Source: Punica granatum (taxonomy: Eukaryota > Streptophyta > Magnoliopsida > Myrtales > Lythraceae). Taken from it: a DNA stretch of 64,000 nucleotides. The notes under the pieces are model-generated. The model had not been told where the DNA came from. It worked only from the letters and a program-made list of their open reading frames with translations, and made no database searches. Shown piece by piece: positions 10,428 through 24,420 of the stretch (its first letter is position 1; every line of letters starts with the position of its first letter). The stretch is from positions 7,626,001 through 7,690,000 of the forward strand of contig NC_045128.1 in the NCBI RefSeq assembly GCF_007655135.1, written 5' to 3'. Made by a program: the position numbers and the translations under genes.

Positions 10428-11148
10428 CCACATACTCTTTTTGATATAATTTTTACCTTAACGTTTTTCCTCCCTTATCTGGAACCCTACGCATTTGTTG
10501 TGGGGAGAATATTTCATGTTCCGAAATCGCTAGTGTAGTTGAGCATCTACCGTAGCATTACAACTTTGCTCGGCAAATCCCGGGATGCCCCAATAGGAGT
10601 CTGCAACATGTTAGATAAGGAAGAATATCAAAAGTTAATGGAAATTCACCCGACTACGCCAAAAGCCAGTGTAATTCACGACTGGTTCATGGCTTTCCGT
10701 TGATTGCCAATTTTATAGGGCAAGGATTAGTTTAATATTATCAATTTTAAATTTAAAAATAATAATAAATTACAGTGTCGAATATTAGACAAATATTGTA
10801 GTGTCAGTTTATCTGTCTCTTTTGTAACCGGGAAAAGAAAGAAGTGTATTTGTATATCAATAGTTGTTTCTGGATTATGGAAGTACAGGAGAAAGAAATT
10901 CTTTGTCGATGGGAGAAATTCTTCCGTCGACCATGAAGATTAGAAGATGAATGGATCGTCAGACCCTATAATTATAATATTGAGAGAAAAATAATTTGAG
11001 GGTAAAATTGGTCATATGAATATTGAAGTCGATTATCTGTGCATTTATGCGATGAAGCGGAAAAACACCTTTTTATCCGTGTAACATTCACTTTTCGAAA
11101 AATCTCTCTATCCTATTCCATCAAAAAACAAAACTCACAATATATATA

Positions 11149-11181
<33 letters not shown>

Positions 11182-13689
11182 TTCTCAGCGAACAGAAGGT
11201 GACCGAAATTCAAGAAAAAGAAAACTAAGAGATACGAATTAAATGCGGGGTTACCCCAATAATAAAGTTAAAACAGCGTTGCTAAGCTGATAGGTGGATC
11301 CTTATAGAAGCGAGCACCCAACAATAGATGGATGAATCCGAGCCAATTATAGTCCAAAAAGTATTATGACTAATAATAATAATAAGGTGCCTACCAATGT
11401 CCGAGCTAGTCAATTTCTGTATCGACTCGACCGCAGCCTAAGCACCGGGAAAGTTTGTTAATTCGGATAAAGATCGAGAGATTCTTCAAATCCTAAACTT
11501 ATGTTTGGTGTCGATAGAACAGAGATTAGGATAATGAATCCTCATATGATATAAATGTTAAGCAATTAATCCCAACGAGAGAAGGGCTTAATAAGGGGGA
11601 TTAAGGTAACATTTTGGCCAGAATAACTGAAACACCCCTGCACTATTTTGTATTTGTGAAAACTGCCACAAAAAGGTGCAGCGGTGCTTGATGTCAAGCC
11701 ACCACAGTTTAGCCATCAACGACCTCATTGGATGGTGGTGGTTAGCATTATGCCATTGCCACCCCACGGTTGTTCCTCTATCACTTTTAACTCGAATAGA
11801 GAGGGAAAGTGGAACTAGGCTATAGTGGTCAAACTGCGACCACCACAACCCCACTCAAGGTCGCTGGTGATCACAAACATCACCAGTGATTCGGTGGCTT
11901 GCGTCAAGCCAGCATTATCCCTCTCTCCTTCTTTCCCTCTCTCTTCTTGGAGAGGGGTGAAAGAGCAGATCCTCGATAGCGAGGCTTGATGACAATAATC
12001 ATCACCCGAGCGAGGTCGCAAGCGAGCTCCGGGGCAACCAACAACCTCATTGAGTAGGTGATGGGTGATTTTGGGGTCATCGCTCTCCCCTCTATTTACT
12101 TCTTCTCATTCATGCTACCTATGTTTAAATTTTTTTAATAATTTCACTTTTTTATTTTATTTTTTGAATTTAAAAATATTTATTTTCTTAGGCATGTCGG
12201 TCATTGCCCGTAAATATTCTAATCTCAAACTTGGGTCTGACACATAATTGAAATAGTTAATATTATCATAATTTAACCCGACTCGAATTGGCTTAGTTAT
12301 GGCCCGTTGGGATTTTGAATACTAGTGTACACATCGAAATATTCTTAGAATTTGAATTTCCATCCAACTTAGGAAAGAGGCCTTAATGTAGTATCACAAG
12401 GCACCAACTTGAAACCAGGAAGTTATGGATTTGATCCTCATTAGTGGGATGTACTCATTTATTTTATTTTATTTCTTATATTTATACTAGACTCGTAAAT
12501 TTCTCTTATGACCAAATAAAATATCAATCCAATCCCTCTTTTATATATAATGTCCTAGCTTGACAGCCAAACATCCCCCAAGCTCCGCTACAACCAATTC
12601 CAATATTCTGCGCAAAACCAAGGATCCACTGCCCACTATTGTCTCGCACTAGCCATATTTGAATTAACTCAACTTGTTGACTATACAAAGTTACAAACTC
12701 ACTTTTTTCTTCTGAGTCTCATTTTTTTTTCTCTCCTATTTTACCTCAATCTAACACCCGAAACTGAAAAAGAGTGAATAATATAATGATACATGTTTTT
12801 GCGTGGAACCAAGATGTTCAGCATTTGGAGCTCATCAAAGCATGGGAATTCCCTCCCATTTTGCATCCCATGTCCTATCCCTTCCGTGAATCCATAATCT
12901 CGTCTGTAACCAGAAAAAGGAAAAAGTGCATGACCTCCTCCCCTCCCCTTTATTTTTTTTTCCTTTCTAATTTACTTTAATTTTACTCTTTTATTTAGCT
13001 TTTAATTTTTGAAAATTAAATAGTCTAAATTTTTTAATAGAACAAAAAGCTCTACGACAAAATTGCTTGTACTGATAACTTTAGTTTTCTCCTGTAATTT
13101 GTATAAATTCTCACTATGATTCGAAGGAGAAAATATAATGGAAATTTAGATGGATCGGCAGTGTAAAATAGGCCTTCTGATTTAATGACGAAAAGCTCGA
13201 AGACATCGAAAGATCCTGTAGTTTCTTAATATAGTAAGATATAGTCAATGCTTGGAATTGGTTTCAGTGCAAACCCCAAGTTTTTTTTAATCGGAACTTC
13301 AATATGATAAAACATAGCATCCATGATAAATTACCTATAAAAAAAAACATCCATGATAAATTGGATGGGAAAGAATTATATATATATAAAAGCAACCTCT
13401 TGTGGGACTTCAGCCATCGTTTTTTTGTATAGATTGGTTATGACTCGAGTTTGCGCTATATCACTTGATCTTCTCCCGCGTAGAAATAATATTGTCCCCC
13501 AATAATTTTTGTGAAGCTCATCGAATATAGCAAATGTAAGATGGTAACAAGTACAAGACTGTCAATGCATGGAAACAAGTACAAGATTAGAGTTTAAATA
13601 CTAAAAGAGCTGTGCAACTTGAACTCGACCTTAAAGATAAGAAGACAGTTCAATGCAATTATCCAATCCGTATTCAATGGCAACGATAA

Positions 13690-13832
13690 GAAAGAAAGCA
13701 GATTAGAGCCAAGATAACTTGCCGGGACACACTTTTCAAGCTAACATTGCACACTCATAGACGTCTTTGTACGAGTACACATCTGGAAGCAGATTCCGGC
13801 AAGTCATTCTTGGCTCAAACCTACCCCCTCTC
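13690..13832 (-). ncRNA. MIR169: MIR169 precursor hairpin 3, best read from the minus strand
   Basis: On the minus strand the 5' arm (13816 down to 13796) is the common miR169 form GAGCCAAGAATGACTTGCCG plus G. The 3' arm (about 13726-13706) reads CGGCAAGTTATCTTGGCTC, a typical miR169 star with G-U pairs and one bulge. Read on the plus strand, the left arm would be a shortened, altered miR169 (GATAACTT core) with the canonical complement in the 3' arm, which is unusual. The canonical 5'-arm location therefore argues for the minus strand. The loop is about 69 nt. The distance to hairpin 2 is 10.7 kb, or about 4.9 kb without the copia insertion. Predicted targets, as for the family, are NF-YA mRNAs. 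Confidence 0.82.
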
Positions 13833-16800
13833 TTTGATCGACTCTTCTGGACGAACACATCATTCTTCTGAATCTCCCCATCCTTCATTGCCCTAAAACC
13901 CTGCACTGTCGGCTATCTATTTATAGGTGGAGGGAAAGGGATCTTTCGAAAATTAAATTGATATATATGTCTATTTCACCCAAAAAATATTTATGTATAT
14001 GTATGCTTAAAGTGAAAAGATAAGGTACAAGCCCCAAGACCATCTATATCCATTTCCAGAATATATGAGCAAAAAGAAAATTTCTTTTTTCTTTTTTCTT
14101 TTTTTTTTACAAAAAGAGTTCATGACCAGCTACAATGAAATAAAAATTGTAATCAATAAAGTGTCGGTTGAGAGGTAAGCAGCTCCAATCACTGTAGGGA
14201 GAATGACACAAATTCGAGTCTTAGGAAGCGCACTTGTTGAAAAGGAAAATAATTTTTAATGCTCTATCTCCCGATATTACGATATCAATGTCTCCTTCAA
14301 TTTTAAATAGAAATTCTAATATTTATAAAGGAGTATGGGTAATCCTACCATGAGTATCAAACTTGGAACTTCCTGGTTACCAAATGAGAGTGTGAGTCAT
14401 TGCGCCACCCTCTTTGATATATATGGAAAAAATTTAGTGTTAGTAATTCATTGAATGAGTACACCCAATTAGAAGTGCTCTAAATTAGAAAGTGATTTCG
14501 CTTGGCTTGGTTTGGGAGTGTTGTTACCAAAATAAAAGTGTTGAAGTATAATTACTGAAAAATAAATGATGATTTTAGAATAAGCAAAAACATTTGGGAG
14601 GTAACAATTTGAAACTGCTGAAATTAAAATTAATGCTAATATTAGAAGATAAGCATAAGCAGTTTTTATAAGCACCTATTAATCTGTTATAGAAAATCAC
14701 GTTTCCAAATGCAAAAATTAAACAAATCATGGCTTTGAAATATTTCACCAAACATCACTTATGTTGAAAACCCAGTAAAATAAGCATTCATCCAACCACC
14801 ACCACACTTCTAAACAAGATGGATAAGTAACACAACTTGTCGACTCGGAATCATGATGTTCTCAATTCAATCATCACCAATAGGACTTATTATATGTTTT
14901 TTTAATTTCTCTTTATTTCATATTCTTATACTAAACGCATGAGTCTTCCTTATTACTAATAAAAAAAATTACATTTAGCCAAAAATTTACCCCCCGTGTT
15001 CGCAAAAGAGTGAATGTATAGGTTGTCTTTCCGGAAGTAGAAAAAGCAATTAAACAACTTATACTTGAAAATGTTATAAATATAATCACAGTCAAGAATT
15101 TAGAAGAGTATGTCGTATTTCTAGATGTGGCAGAGTCAAGATATATATGTGTATATATATATGTCTATCTCTAACATAATGTCAGCTGATTAAGTTGAGA
15201 CTACATCTTTCTGGAATTGAAGAATTCCCCAACAAAAGTTTTGATCATTTTTTCTTATCAATGGAGGTGAGAACAAGTTGAGAGACATTGTCCCACGTTA
15301 AAAATTAAAGAGAAATTCACGAGTTTATAAGAGATTAGGTTTCACAACCTACCAGCTGAAGTTTTTTAGTTGGAGATAAGTTCAATCGCTTTATAGGCCC
15401 AGTGAAATTTTATATGCATCTTCTATTGAAAAATAAGATCAAAGTGTTGCTGTCCAATATGATCACATGACAATGCTAAGAGGTCCGAACCCCTCAAGAA
15501 TCACGATGACGTGCAACAAGAGACCACTTTAAAAATCTATGCCTTTGTGCATACTCCCGAATAAACATCATTGCAATGCATGAATCCTTATCCACTGCAA
15601 AGTTTGAGTCATGGACCATAGAGAATTTCTTCCATAAGTTGACATATTCGCATCCATATAGAGTTTTATTGGGATAAGATTGAATTTCATGTGCAATTGT
15701 GTCACTATATATCAGAGAACCCCCTTACATGGGGATGTGTGCCTTAACCTATATCGTTATTTTGTGGGCTGACCTGGTTTCTCTTCCTCCTCTCCATTGG
15801 CGCATTAGATTTTATTCTTGGAACAGGGAATCTCCCAAAAAATAAAAAACAGACAGAGAGAGATGAGGGCTAATGAAGGTGATGGAAGCCCACTATTGGT
15901 TGAGATGCTAGGGACACGATGTTGGTCAAACGGGTATTTGTTCTTAGATATTGGATTTTATTTTAGTTTTTCAAAAACTCAGACTTCTCTCGAAATTTTG
16001 AGAAATGATACTTGACTCCACTTGTTGGAAAGATTATGAACAATCGGACTCCAGTTAATCATGTTGATCAATGGACGTTGGATGGACGTCAGAGGACCAG
16101 GATTTATATTCATTTTTCATTTTGGTCCAAAATTTAAATTAGATCAAGGAGACGATGTAGTTCTCCATTGAGGTGACCATAGCCGACGTGATATCTGATT
16201 TCTTCAACGTGGATCTTCCCTAGTAAAGAAATAGCGCCAGCGAGATGTCCTCTAATTAACATCCATCCCACAACCTATCGATCAACATAATCAAGTGTGG
16301 TTGAGTAGCGTCCATTTTTTTAGTAAATGATTCTTATAACTAGTGTCGTGTTTCTTCAATATTGAGGGAGGTTAATGCGTTTTACATGTTCTTTTTATTT
16401 TCCTGGATCTTCACAAAGTCTAGATCATGCTTATTTTATGCACTCTATTTCCCCTCACAACGTCTTGGGGCACTCCACATGTGAACGCAAAACGTGGGAT
16501 GGCTTTTCACGGTGTTCCAAGGAGCTATCCCAAAAAACTCGTTGTGGAAATACCAGCTGACTTCACCAAATTAACACATAACACAACGGCCCCGGAGGTC
16601 TGTAAGGTTACCTGGTGGCTGGATTTAGATGCCGACATGTCAGATGATCGAGATGTGACCCGAGCATCTGATCACTTAGGTACTTTACCACTCTTTCTGG
16701 GGGGTTTACAGAATAAGTGGAGGGATATAGACAGCTGGTTAGTCACGTGAGCAGTGGCTAGTCGGCCTTAAGTTATAAGTCCAATTGAACCATGCTCCGA

Positions 16801-19800
16801 TGAGGAGCCGACCGCTTCACGACTGGTTATCCCATCAAGAGATGGCTGGTTAGCCTGCGAAGAGTAAGAGTAATATGCAAGGAAAAGTAAAGGTGCAAAT
16901 AAGAGAAATTTATAGTTGATCTACTTTCGAAAGGGGTCCCTATAAATGAAATCTAACTTGATATTTATAGGCGATCATCATATCGAACAAAATACCAAGA
17001 TGTGGAATATATCCGTTAACAAAATAAGCAACAAACTAAATAATGGTAGAAAACTAAGATTATGAATGCAATTTACTTATTTGACATCCTAACTTAACCT
17101 AATTAGACGTAATCAAATAAAATCTAAAACAATTATGGAAGCCACATAGCCAATCACGACCCTTCCCGTGTCTGCATTCCGAATTCGTCTTACTCTTGAA
17201 TCAAATCTTGCCATCATAAGCTCCATCTATCATGTTCCCATTTTCGAGGACCAATTTAGGTTTTGCCATAACCTTTGGGCCAGACCTTACTTGAACACTT
17301 GATTGCAAATCGGACTCAAGTGGGCTTCTTGCGCAAGGATCACGTTCTTGGGGGACTCCTTCTGTCGGGCTGTTGGGCTTTTCTTCTCTCTGTTGGGCCC
17401 TTGTAGTGTATTAGGCCTTGTACTCGACTCTCAATCTTCCAGCGTTAAGGCCCCCATTTCCGAGTATTACTCAACTGTATGCTCGTGCCCCAAATTTCTC
17501 AAAATGCGAAAAATGGATGTAAACACACTTATTTGTCTATTTTTACCTTTTTCTTAGTTATAGCTTATAGGAGAGGCTCATGCATTCACCTAATAAGAAA
17601 TAAGGACAAGAAAAATAAAGGAGTGGTCATTGATGAGAATCGGAACTTGCGAAACTTTTTCATTTCAAGTCAAGGACAAAAGTCGCATGGTGAGATTGTT
17701 TTTATGTTGAGTAATTTGTTGCGCACACATCATTTACAAAATCCATAACGAGCAAGTTTTTATAAGCTTCTTTATGTCAAAGTTTATGAAAGAGTATAGT
17801 CATGAAACCTGTTGAAACTGTATTTATTTATTTATTTATAACTAGGTAACAATTTGTGAATATATTTGGCCTAAAACTAGAGTAAAAAGCACTTCGCTCA
17901 CAAACCTTTAAAAAGTTGCATTGTGCCCCAACCTTAGAAAGAATAAACACTTCGCCTCCTCCGATTGATTTTCCGGCCATTTGCATGTGACATCTGCAAA
18001 GGACAAAATGGTTATTTGACCTGATTAAAAAATATTTAAAAAAAGAAAGAAAAAAAGAAAAACCTAATAGAAATCGAAGAAGTTTGATCTGATTAACTCC
18101 TTATGCTACTATGTGGCATTTGATAATGGAGCGTAATTTAACTCCATCACTTTTCAAGATATTTACCAAATATAATTTCAAGACTACCAGATCAGATCCA
18201 GTAACACACGGTACAACAGAACAATTGGTGATTTCCAAGAAACTCGGGGACAAGGGATTAGAATGATGATGAAGAACAATATATATATATATATGTATGT
18301 ATGTATACACATTTAGTGGGATATATAACATTAATTAATTATATTGAGACAGGGCCTTTGTTTTCCAAGAACCTGATGAGGGGAGATGAGGACATGAGCT
18401 GATCGGCCGCCAGGAAATGGAACCTACACACGTTGTGCTGAACTGTGATCCCATTTTGGGGGCAAATTGATCAAAACTCACATTAATTTTCTGCTTTTCC
18501 TAAATACCACTCCATCATTGTTGCGTATTTACCATCACCATGGTCTGTCACTGGTAGCTTTTACATTGATCGAAATTCATCTTTGAAACCAGTTTTTTTC
18601 GACTCAGAGAGATCGTTTTACGATCTAATTTTCATATAGTTATGCTGGTCGCAACGATTCACTATTTAGGAAATACTGTCAACGGATGGATCTATTTTTG
18701 TTATTTTATGACTCAATTTCAAGTGATTGTTGCCTGCTAAATTAATTATCAAAGCGAATTTTCAATTTTGATTAGAAAGGACACGGAAGCTTGTAATCAA
18801 AAGAGGAATATTTTTTAGAGGTGACACTGACATGTGTATGATTCGTCCAAGACAGGACAAGAAAATTATTATAAATAAATAAAAAGTTGCGAGGGCAATA
18901 AATGGTAGAAAGGGGAATATAAAATAGGATAATAAATAATAAGAAAATGGATAATAAATGATGGTCATAACCAGTTATGCACATGGCTGCTTGATCAGAT
19001 CGGGGTCAGCAGCTCTAATTCATCTAGGGTGATCAAATTGAGAGGCATATATTAAGGGTCTCATAAAAGAAGCTCAAATGTACTAGTCGTCCACCCGGTC
19101 ATTGTCGGGGGTGCAATTTTGAAACTCGGATGATGTAATATCTGTTTCTTCGTTTATAGCCTTTATTGCACAGTAAAATAATGATAATACAATATATAAT
19201 GGTTTTATAAGAAAAAAATGAACAAGAACCTGTCTGCAGATTAAAGATAATAAGAAAGAAAGTATAAGAGCGGGAAAATAGTATGTAAATGAAATAAATA
19301 AGGCAATCAAAGGAACTAATCGACATAAACGATTTCATAATTATTAATAATTAAATAATAAACTTACTAATTGCAAGGTAAACTTAAAAGCCGCGCCCAG
19401 CGTATAATTAATTTATTAAATAGTGTTTGGTGTACTACTAAATTAATTTCATGGAGTTTAATTCTTTTTATAATTAGTCTCCAAGACTACGCGCGGACCC
19501 TTTGAATTACGTTTTGATTGTTTTTCTCTTAAATAGATAATTGCAATTTTTTTTGTAACTATGATAAATGTTGCTTATGATTTATATGCATTATTATGTT
19601 ATATATTAAAAAATGTAATATTGATTTATTCATTTTATATTAGTATTACTTTTTTTTTGAAAAATGATATGTAATATTTTCATATGAACAATTATATAAA
19701 TATGTATTTCATTTACTGATATACGAAATATATGATCATTTCTGCATTTAGTAGTAGCAGGAGTTACATTTTTGTAACTGTGAATCTAAAAAATTCAATG

Positions 19801-19828
19801 TCCATAGCACATATTAGACATATAATTC
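13833..19828. other. Intergenic AT-rich DNA, no gene recognised
   Basis: Short open frames only. The segment around 15270-15420 (GTCCCACGTT, CCAGCTGAAGTTTTTTAGTTGG region) looks like a decayed LTR or small TRIM-like repeat. The one near 14340-14430 resembles a dispersed intergenic repeat. The open frame at 16427-16750 (107 codons) has no recognisable family. A TA microsatellite lies near 18279-18300. Upstream promoter elements of the minus-strand MIR169 hairpin may be in the first kilobase. Confidence 0.45.
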
Positions 19829-21530
19829 GTGATTTCAATCAATCAGAACACAAAGAATGTCCACAGAACACCATATACATTGATCAGAAATAGATGTTCT
19901 ACAGCCCAGACATTCAACTCTCTCCTTGGGCAATTCTATCTGAAACTTTTAGCATCACTGAACTTTGTTGACTTATGCCTAAAGGTCGAATTCACCAAAA
20001 CCTACCCGTAGCAAAGCTAGATTACGAAATTTTATCAAAGAAACGACATAAACAGAGCCACATTGTTCTTACCCGGGACCGATCAAACTAATAAACCGAT
20101 GAAACAGCGCCACATTGTTCTTGGAGACTGGAGCAGTTATCGAGATAATAGAAAATCGGATATTCAATGGGGCCGTATACAGTGTCTCTATGAAGTATTT
20201 TGTGGACACTGATCAAGATCGCAAAAGGCTGGGAAGTCCGAGCAGACTGATCAAGATCTCAAGAGACGCAAGAATGCCCAACCTAATGGAGATTATTTCC
20301 TGGATGAATGTCGTATTCTTCTATCCAGGCTCGGAGCTAAGATCTATTTCCGATGTCTGACCTAAAAAGCAAAGAGAAAAGACACAATTCAAAGGGCATG
20401 ATCATAATTCTTTTACATCTCTGAAAATTTTTATCAAAAAGCGTCTCCTTTTCGGCCAAAATATTTTGCCGGATTTTTCATTCATGATTACCTCTTAATA
20501 CTTACGTATCTAAGCTTTCTAATACAGTAAGTGTGTATTATTGGTGCCAAATGTCATTTGAGTTGCCTGATTTACATATATATAGCATTTTATGTTAGAG
20601 GGTACTGAAGCAAAAATCAAGAGCAACAGAATAACATCAAAAAAAGTAGTTCATCTTCAAAGCAAAGGGAAAAATATTCAATTTAAGGGCATGATCAGAA
20701 TTCTTTTACATCCCCGAAAATTTTATGAAAAATCATTTCCATTTGGGGTCGAAAAAATTTTGCAGCATTTTTTATTCCCCAATATCTCTATCAAAGAAGA
20801 AAACTTGGATCACAACTCTTACTAATACTGTACTCCCTTGATTGCTCCATGGATCCGCATCTGAACAACTCAGTTAATCTCTTTTCTCCTTCTTCCTTGG
20901 GATATCATGAAACAGACTATTTAACTCACAGAAACGGGTCAACCCCATAAAAGTCGTTTTACTTAAAGCCATTTGTCCCACTGATGAATGATGGTCAATG
21001 AAGTGTTTGATTCACCGGCTTTGCCGATCTAAACCATTCTATCAAAATGCACGTAAACAAACAATCCAATTTTTCCTACTGCTAACTCGTCGCCTGTGCT
21101 GAGAAATGCGATCATTCCCAAAATACCAACACCAAAAACTGCTGGATTCCGTCACTTTTCGTCATTTAAGTGAGCGAACAATACAGCAGTTTAGCTTCCG
21201 AACAACCTAACTAATCGCCTATACATTTTCCCAGCAAACAAAGGCAGAAGCAGAAGCAAGTCGAGATTGAATACAGTACCGACGAATTTAACGGTAACGT
21301 GGCCGGAATCCGGAACAACCTGCGAAAATTAAGCAACACTCTTTCGAATGCGAATGCTGATCCAAACAACACATTGCACGCAGATGCCGCAGAGATACTA
21401 TCATCTCAGAGCCGATGGGAGAGAAGCCGGAGTTGGGGCAAGCAGGCAGATGCTTCAATAACGCCGGAGCTAGGGCAAGACTCGGAATCAGTCACAAACA
21501 ACCCAAAAGGCGGAATCGTTTAATTAATTA
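19829..21530. other. Unclassified region with possible exon-like segments
   Basis: Two stretches stand out as less AT-rich than their surroundings. At 20115-20360 (+) an 81-codon frame includes EIIENRIFNGAVYSVSMKYF. At 21242-21523 (+) a frame preceded by a splice-acceptor-like TTTTCCCAG encodes EYSTDEFNGNVAGIRNNLRK and continues about 75 codons to a stop. No family is recognised for either. They could be exons of an unknown or non-coding transcript on either strand, or gene debris. No function is proposed. Confidence 0.25.
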
Positions 21531-21746
21531 ATGGGCATAAAACCTAAATAGAAGATAATCAAGGGTTATTCAGCACAAAAAAGGAAAATGAAGGGCCAAC
21601 TATTCAGATTCGCCGAAAACTCTAAAAGTGTTGATGTGGCATATTTTGGTTAAATGCATCGGCACCGTATTGCACGAAATTGGGAAACTTAACTTAAATA
21701 CCTATGATAGATAGATAGATGACTTATCTGGAACAATTCATTTGGC

Positions 21747-21776
21747 ATTTATTATTATTATTATTATTATTATTAT
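21747..21776. repeat. ATT trinucleotide microsatellite
   Basis: About ten consecutive ATT units. Confidence 0.9.
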
Positions 21777-22908
21777 CCATTGTTACATGTTAAGGTTAAC
21801 CGTCTATATCTTACTAGTTTTCTACCCGTCCGTTGCATGGATTCATTTTTATGTATTCATATATCATTTGTTATTGTAATTGTTTACATTTTCAAACACA
21901 AATATTTTTATTGAAATAATAAAAATTTTCAGTTATTAACTATAATTTAAAATATTTATCTATACATTTTTTTATTAAAAATAAGAGTAGGTCAATAACT
22001 TTTTTGCCAATAGCAAATTAATTATAATATCAATATTTTGAAACAATTTATTTCAATTGATATGCATCATCATATTTTTATTAATTATCAATATAGACTG
22101 ACATATATTAAGTTTAGTAATAGAATAAAGCTTCCTCTCGCTCTTTTTCTAAACAATATTTATGAGATTTTTATTTTTAAGATTTTCTTTTTTATGAGTT
22201 TAAGCTCATAGCACTATATGATAATATTTTTCATTTATAAGACCATAACTCTATAAAAATTATTTTTTTATTTATGAGTTTAAAACATTTATATATCAAA
22301 TTTATAACAATTATTCTGAATTTTGGAAAACATGTTGGTTTTTTAACACAATAAAATATTTTTAATAATTTACTCAAGTTTCATAAAATAATTAGTAAGC
22401 GTTAGATTATATATTTATTTAATAGTAATTTTATTAGAGAGATTTATTGTAAATGACATCCTTATCATAAGTTCAGATATATTTACTTCATCATCCATTT
22501 TTTAAATATGCTAATTTTGTGACAACCTTGTTTAATTTTTAATATTACCACGAGTTCATAAATTATAATAACAATTTTAATCTTCCAAGAAATTAGATTA
22601 ACATCCAATTAAATAAATGAAATTCACATGATTAAATCAACTCTCTTCATTATTTTTAAATTTTGTTCACGTCAATTATTAATACCATATCAATTTTTGT
22701 CATATATGACTATAAGTTCGTAGAATTAGTGATTTGCTATTATTTTTTTGGAAAATTTTTATATGAAAACTAATTATTACTTAAAAATAATATGCTTCTT
22801 AAGAATAAATATAAAAACATAGTTTAAAATTCCACACTATAATTTTTGAATAATAACCTTCGATGAAGTTGGACAAATTAGCTTATTCAGTATTTTCTAT
22901 ATTTATAT

Positions 22909-23253
22909 GGGATTTTTACCTAAAATAGTCCATGGTTTACGCGTTTTGTCAAATTTATCCCATGCTTTTTTTTGTCAGATATATCCTATGATTTACTTTT
23001 TGTATCAAATCTATCTCGGCATTATCTTTTCCATCGACATCTAATGGCCGTACTGATGTGGTGCCCACGTGGCAAGTGTGGCCCACTATCTCTCCACGTG
23101 CCACATCAGCACGACCGTTAGATGTCGACAGAAAAGATAACGCCGGGATAGATTTGATGCAAAAAGTAAATCATGGGATATAACTGACAAAAAAAAAACA
23201 TAAGATAGATTTGAAAAATGGATAAACCATGGGCCATTTGAGGTAAAAACCTC
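22909..23253. mobile_element. Fold-back MITE (about 345 bp), nested
   Basis: The left half and the reverse complement of the right half match over most of their length. Both begin with a TTTTTACCT motif and share CATGGTTTA, TTTGTCAG, ATGATTTACTTTTTG, ATCAAATCTATC and CGACATCTAA before meeting at CCACGTGGCAAGTGTGGCCC / CCACGTGCCACATC. This is a near-complete inverted repeat with a small centre and no coding capacity. The flanks are too AT-rich to call a target duplication. Confidence 0.8.
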
Positions 23254-24029
23254 TTATTTCTATTACAAATTTGATTTATACATTTTTATACTCAATTTCA
23301 TATATTTTAATTTCTTTTACATGCCAATAGTTTATGATTTAGTCCTTTATATGATCAATTATTTGATTTTCAATATATATATATATATATGTATATAATT
23401 GTATCATATACAATAAATAAGGTTAGAGACGTAAATGTTTATTGATTTAGGATTAGAAAGGTCAATATCTATGCAATAAATAGGGTTAAAACGATAAATG
23501 TTTATTCAAATTGGGTTAGAATGGTCAGTATCTAAATTATATTTACTTTTATATCTAATTTAGATTAAATTTAATTTAGAAATAATAAAATTCGAAAAGA
23601 AACTTTAGTTGAATTATTTTATGTAGGCTTTTTGCCCTCATTATGGAAAATTTTATTTGTAAAAAATTAATTCCCAATTTACACAATCTATAAATGAACT
23701 AAAACTTATTAGTATAAAGTTTAATTTATAATTAGAATATTGCAATACAAATCTCCTATCATTCTAAATTATATTGGAAAATTTATTATCACAAATAAAA
23801 TTTAAATCATATATAACAAACTAATTATTTTATGTGCATAAAACTACAATATAAATATATGTACATTGGATCACGCTTAGTTTATGAAAATTACTTTATT
23901 AAAAAAGAAACTATAATTAAATTTGAAAAACATAAAAATTATTCAGCGAGAAAAATAATTATAATCACATCTAAAGTATAAATATTCAATAAATCTCTAT
24001 AGAAAAATTACCCATACAACATACAAGTG

Positions 24030-24420
24030 AATGAAGACTAGGTTTAGAAAGGTAAATGTCAAAATTCTATCAAATTAAAACGATAAACATATAAATAATA
24101 TATAGTGCAATAAATAATTGTGTAATCATAAATATTATACAATTAGGATTAATAAATAATGGGACTAAATTAACAAATGCATATAAGTTAAGAATTTATA
24201 AATAAAAATGCTCAATATATATAAAGTTATATCCCACACAATAAATAGGGTGAGAAAGGTAAATGTCAAAATACTATATGGTTATCATGTTAAATATATA
24301 AATAATATATATAGAGGAATAAATAATGCTATAATTGTAAGTATTATATAATTAGGATTCAATGGGACTAAATTAGCAAACGCATATAAATTAAAATTTA
24401 TAAATAAAATGCTTATTAAT
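24030..24420. repeat. Diverged tandem repeat, unit about 190 bp
   Basis: Two successive copies share AGGTAAATGTCAAAAT, ATAAATAATATATA, ATTATA(C/T)AATTAGGATT and GGGACTAAATTA in the same order. Related shorter repeats (AATAAATAGGGTTA type) also occur near 23410-23540. Confidence 0.65.

Larger units (their letters stand above)
9403..13685. other. Intergenic AT-rich DNA, no gene recognised
   Basis: Only short open frames with low-complexity translations occur. Simple repeats include a TA run at 10403-10427 and TA/TG-rich DNA near 11140-11180. Segments near 11590-12060 and 12360-12480 read like degraded dispersed repeats. No domain, tRNA or rRNA was recognised. This stretch separates the copia element from the third MIR169 hairpin. 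Confidence 0.5.
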
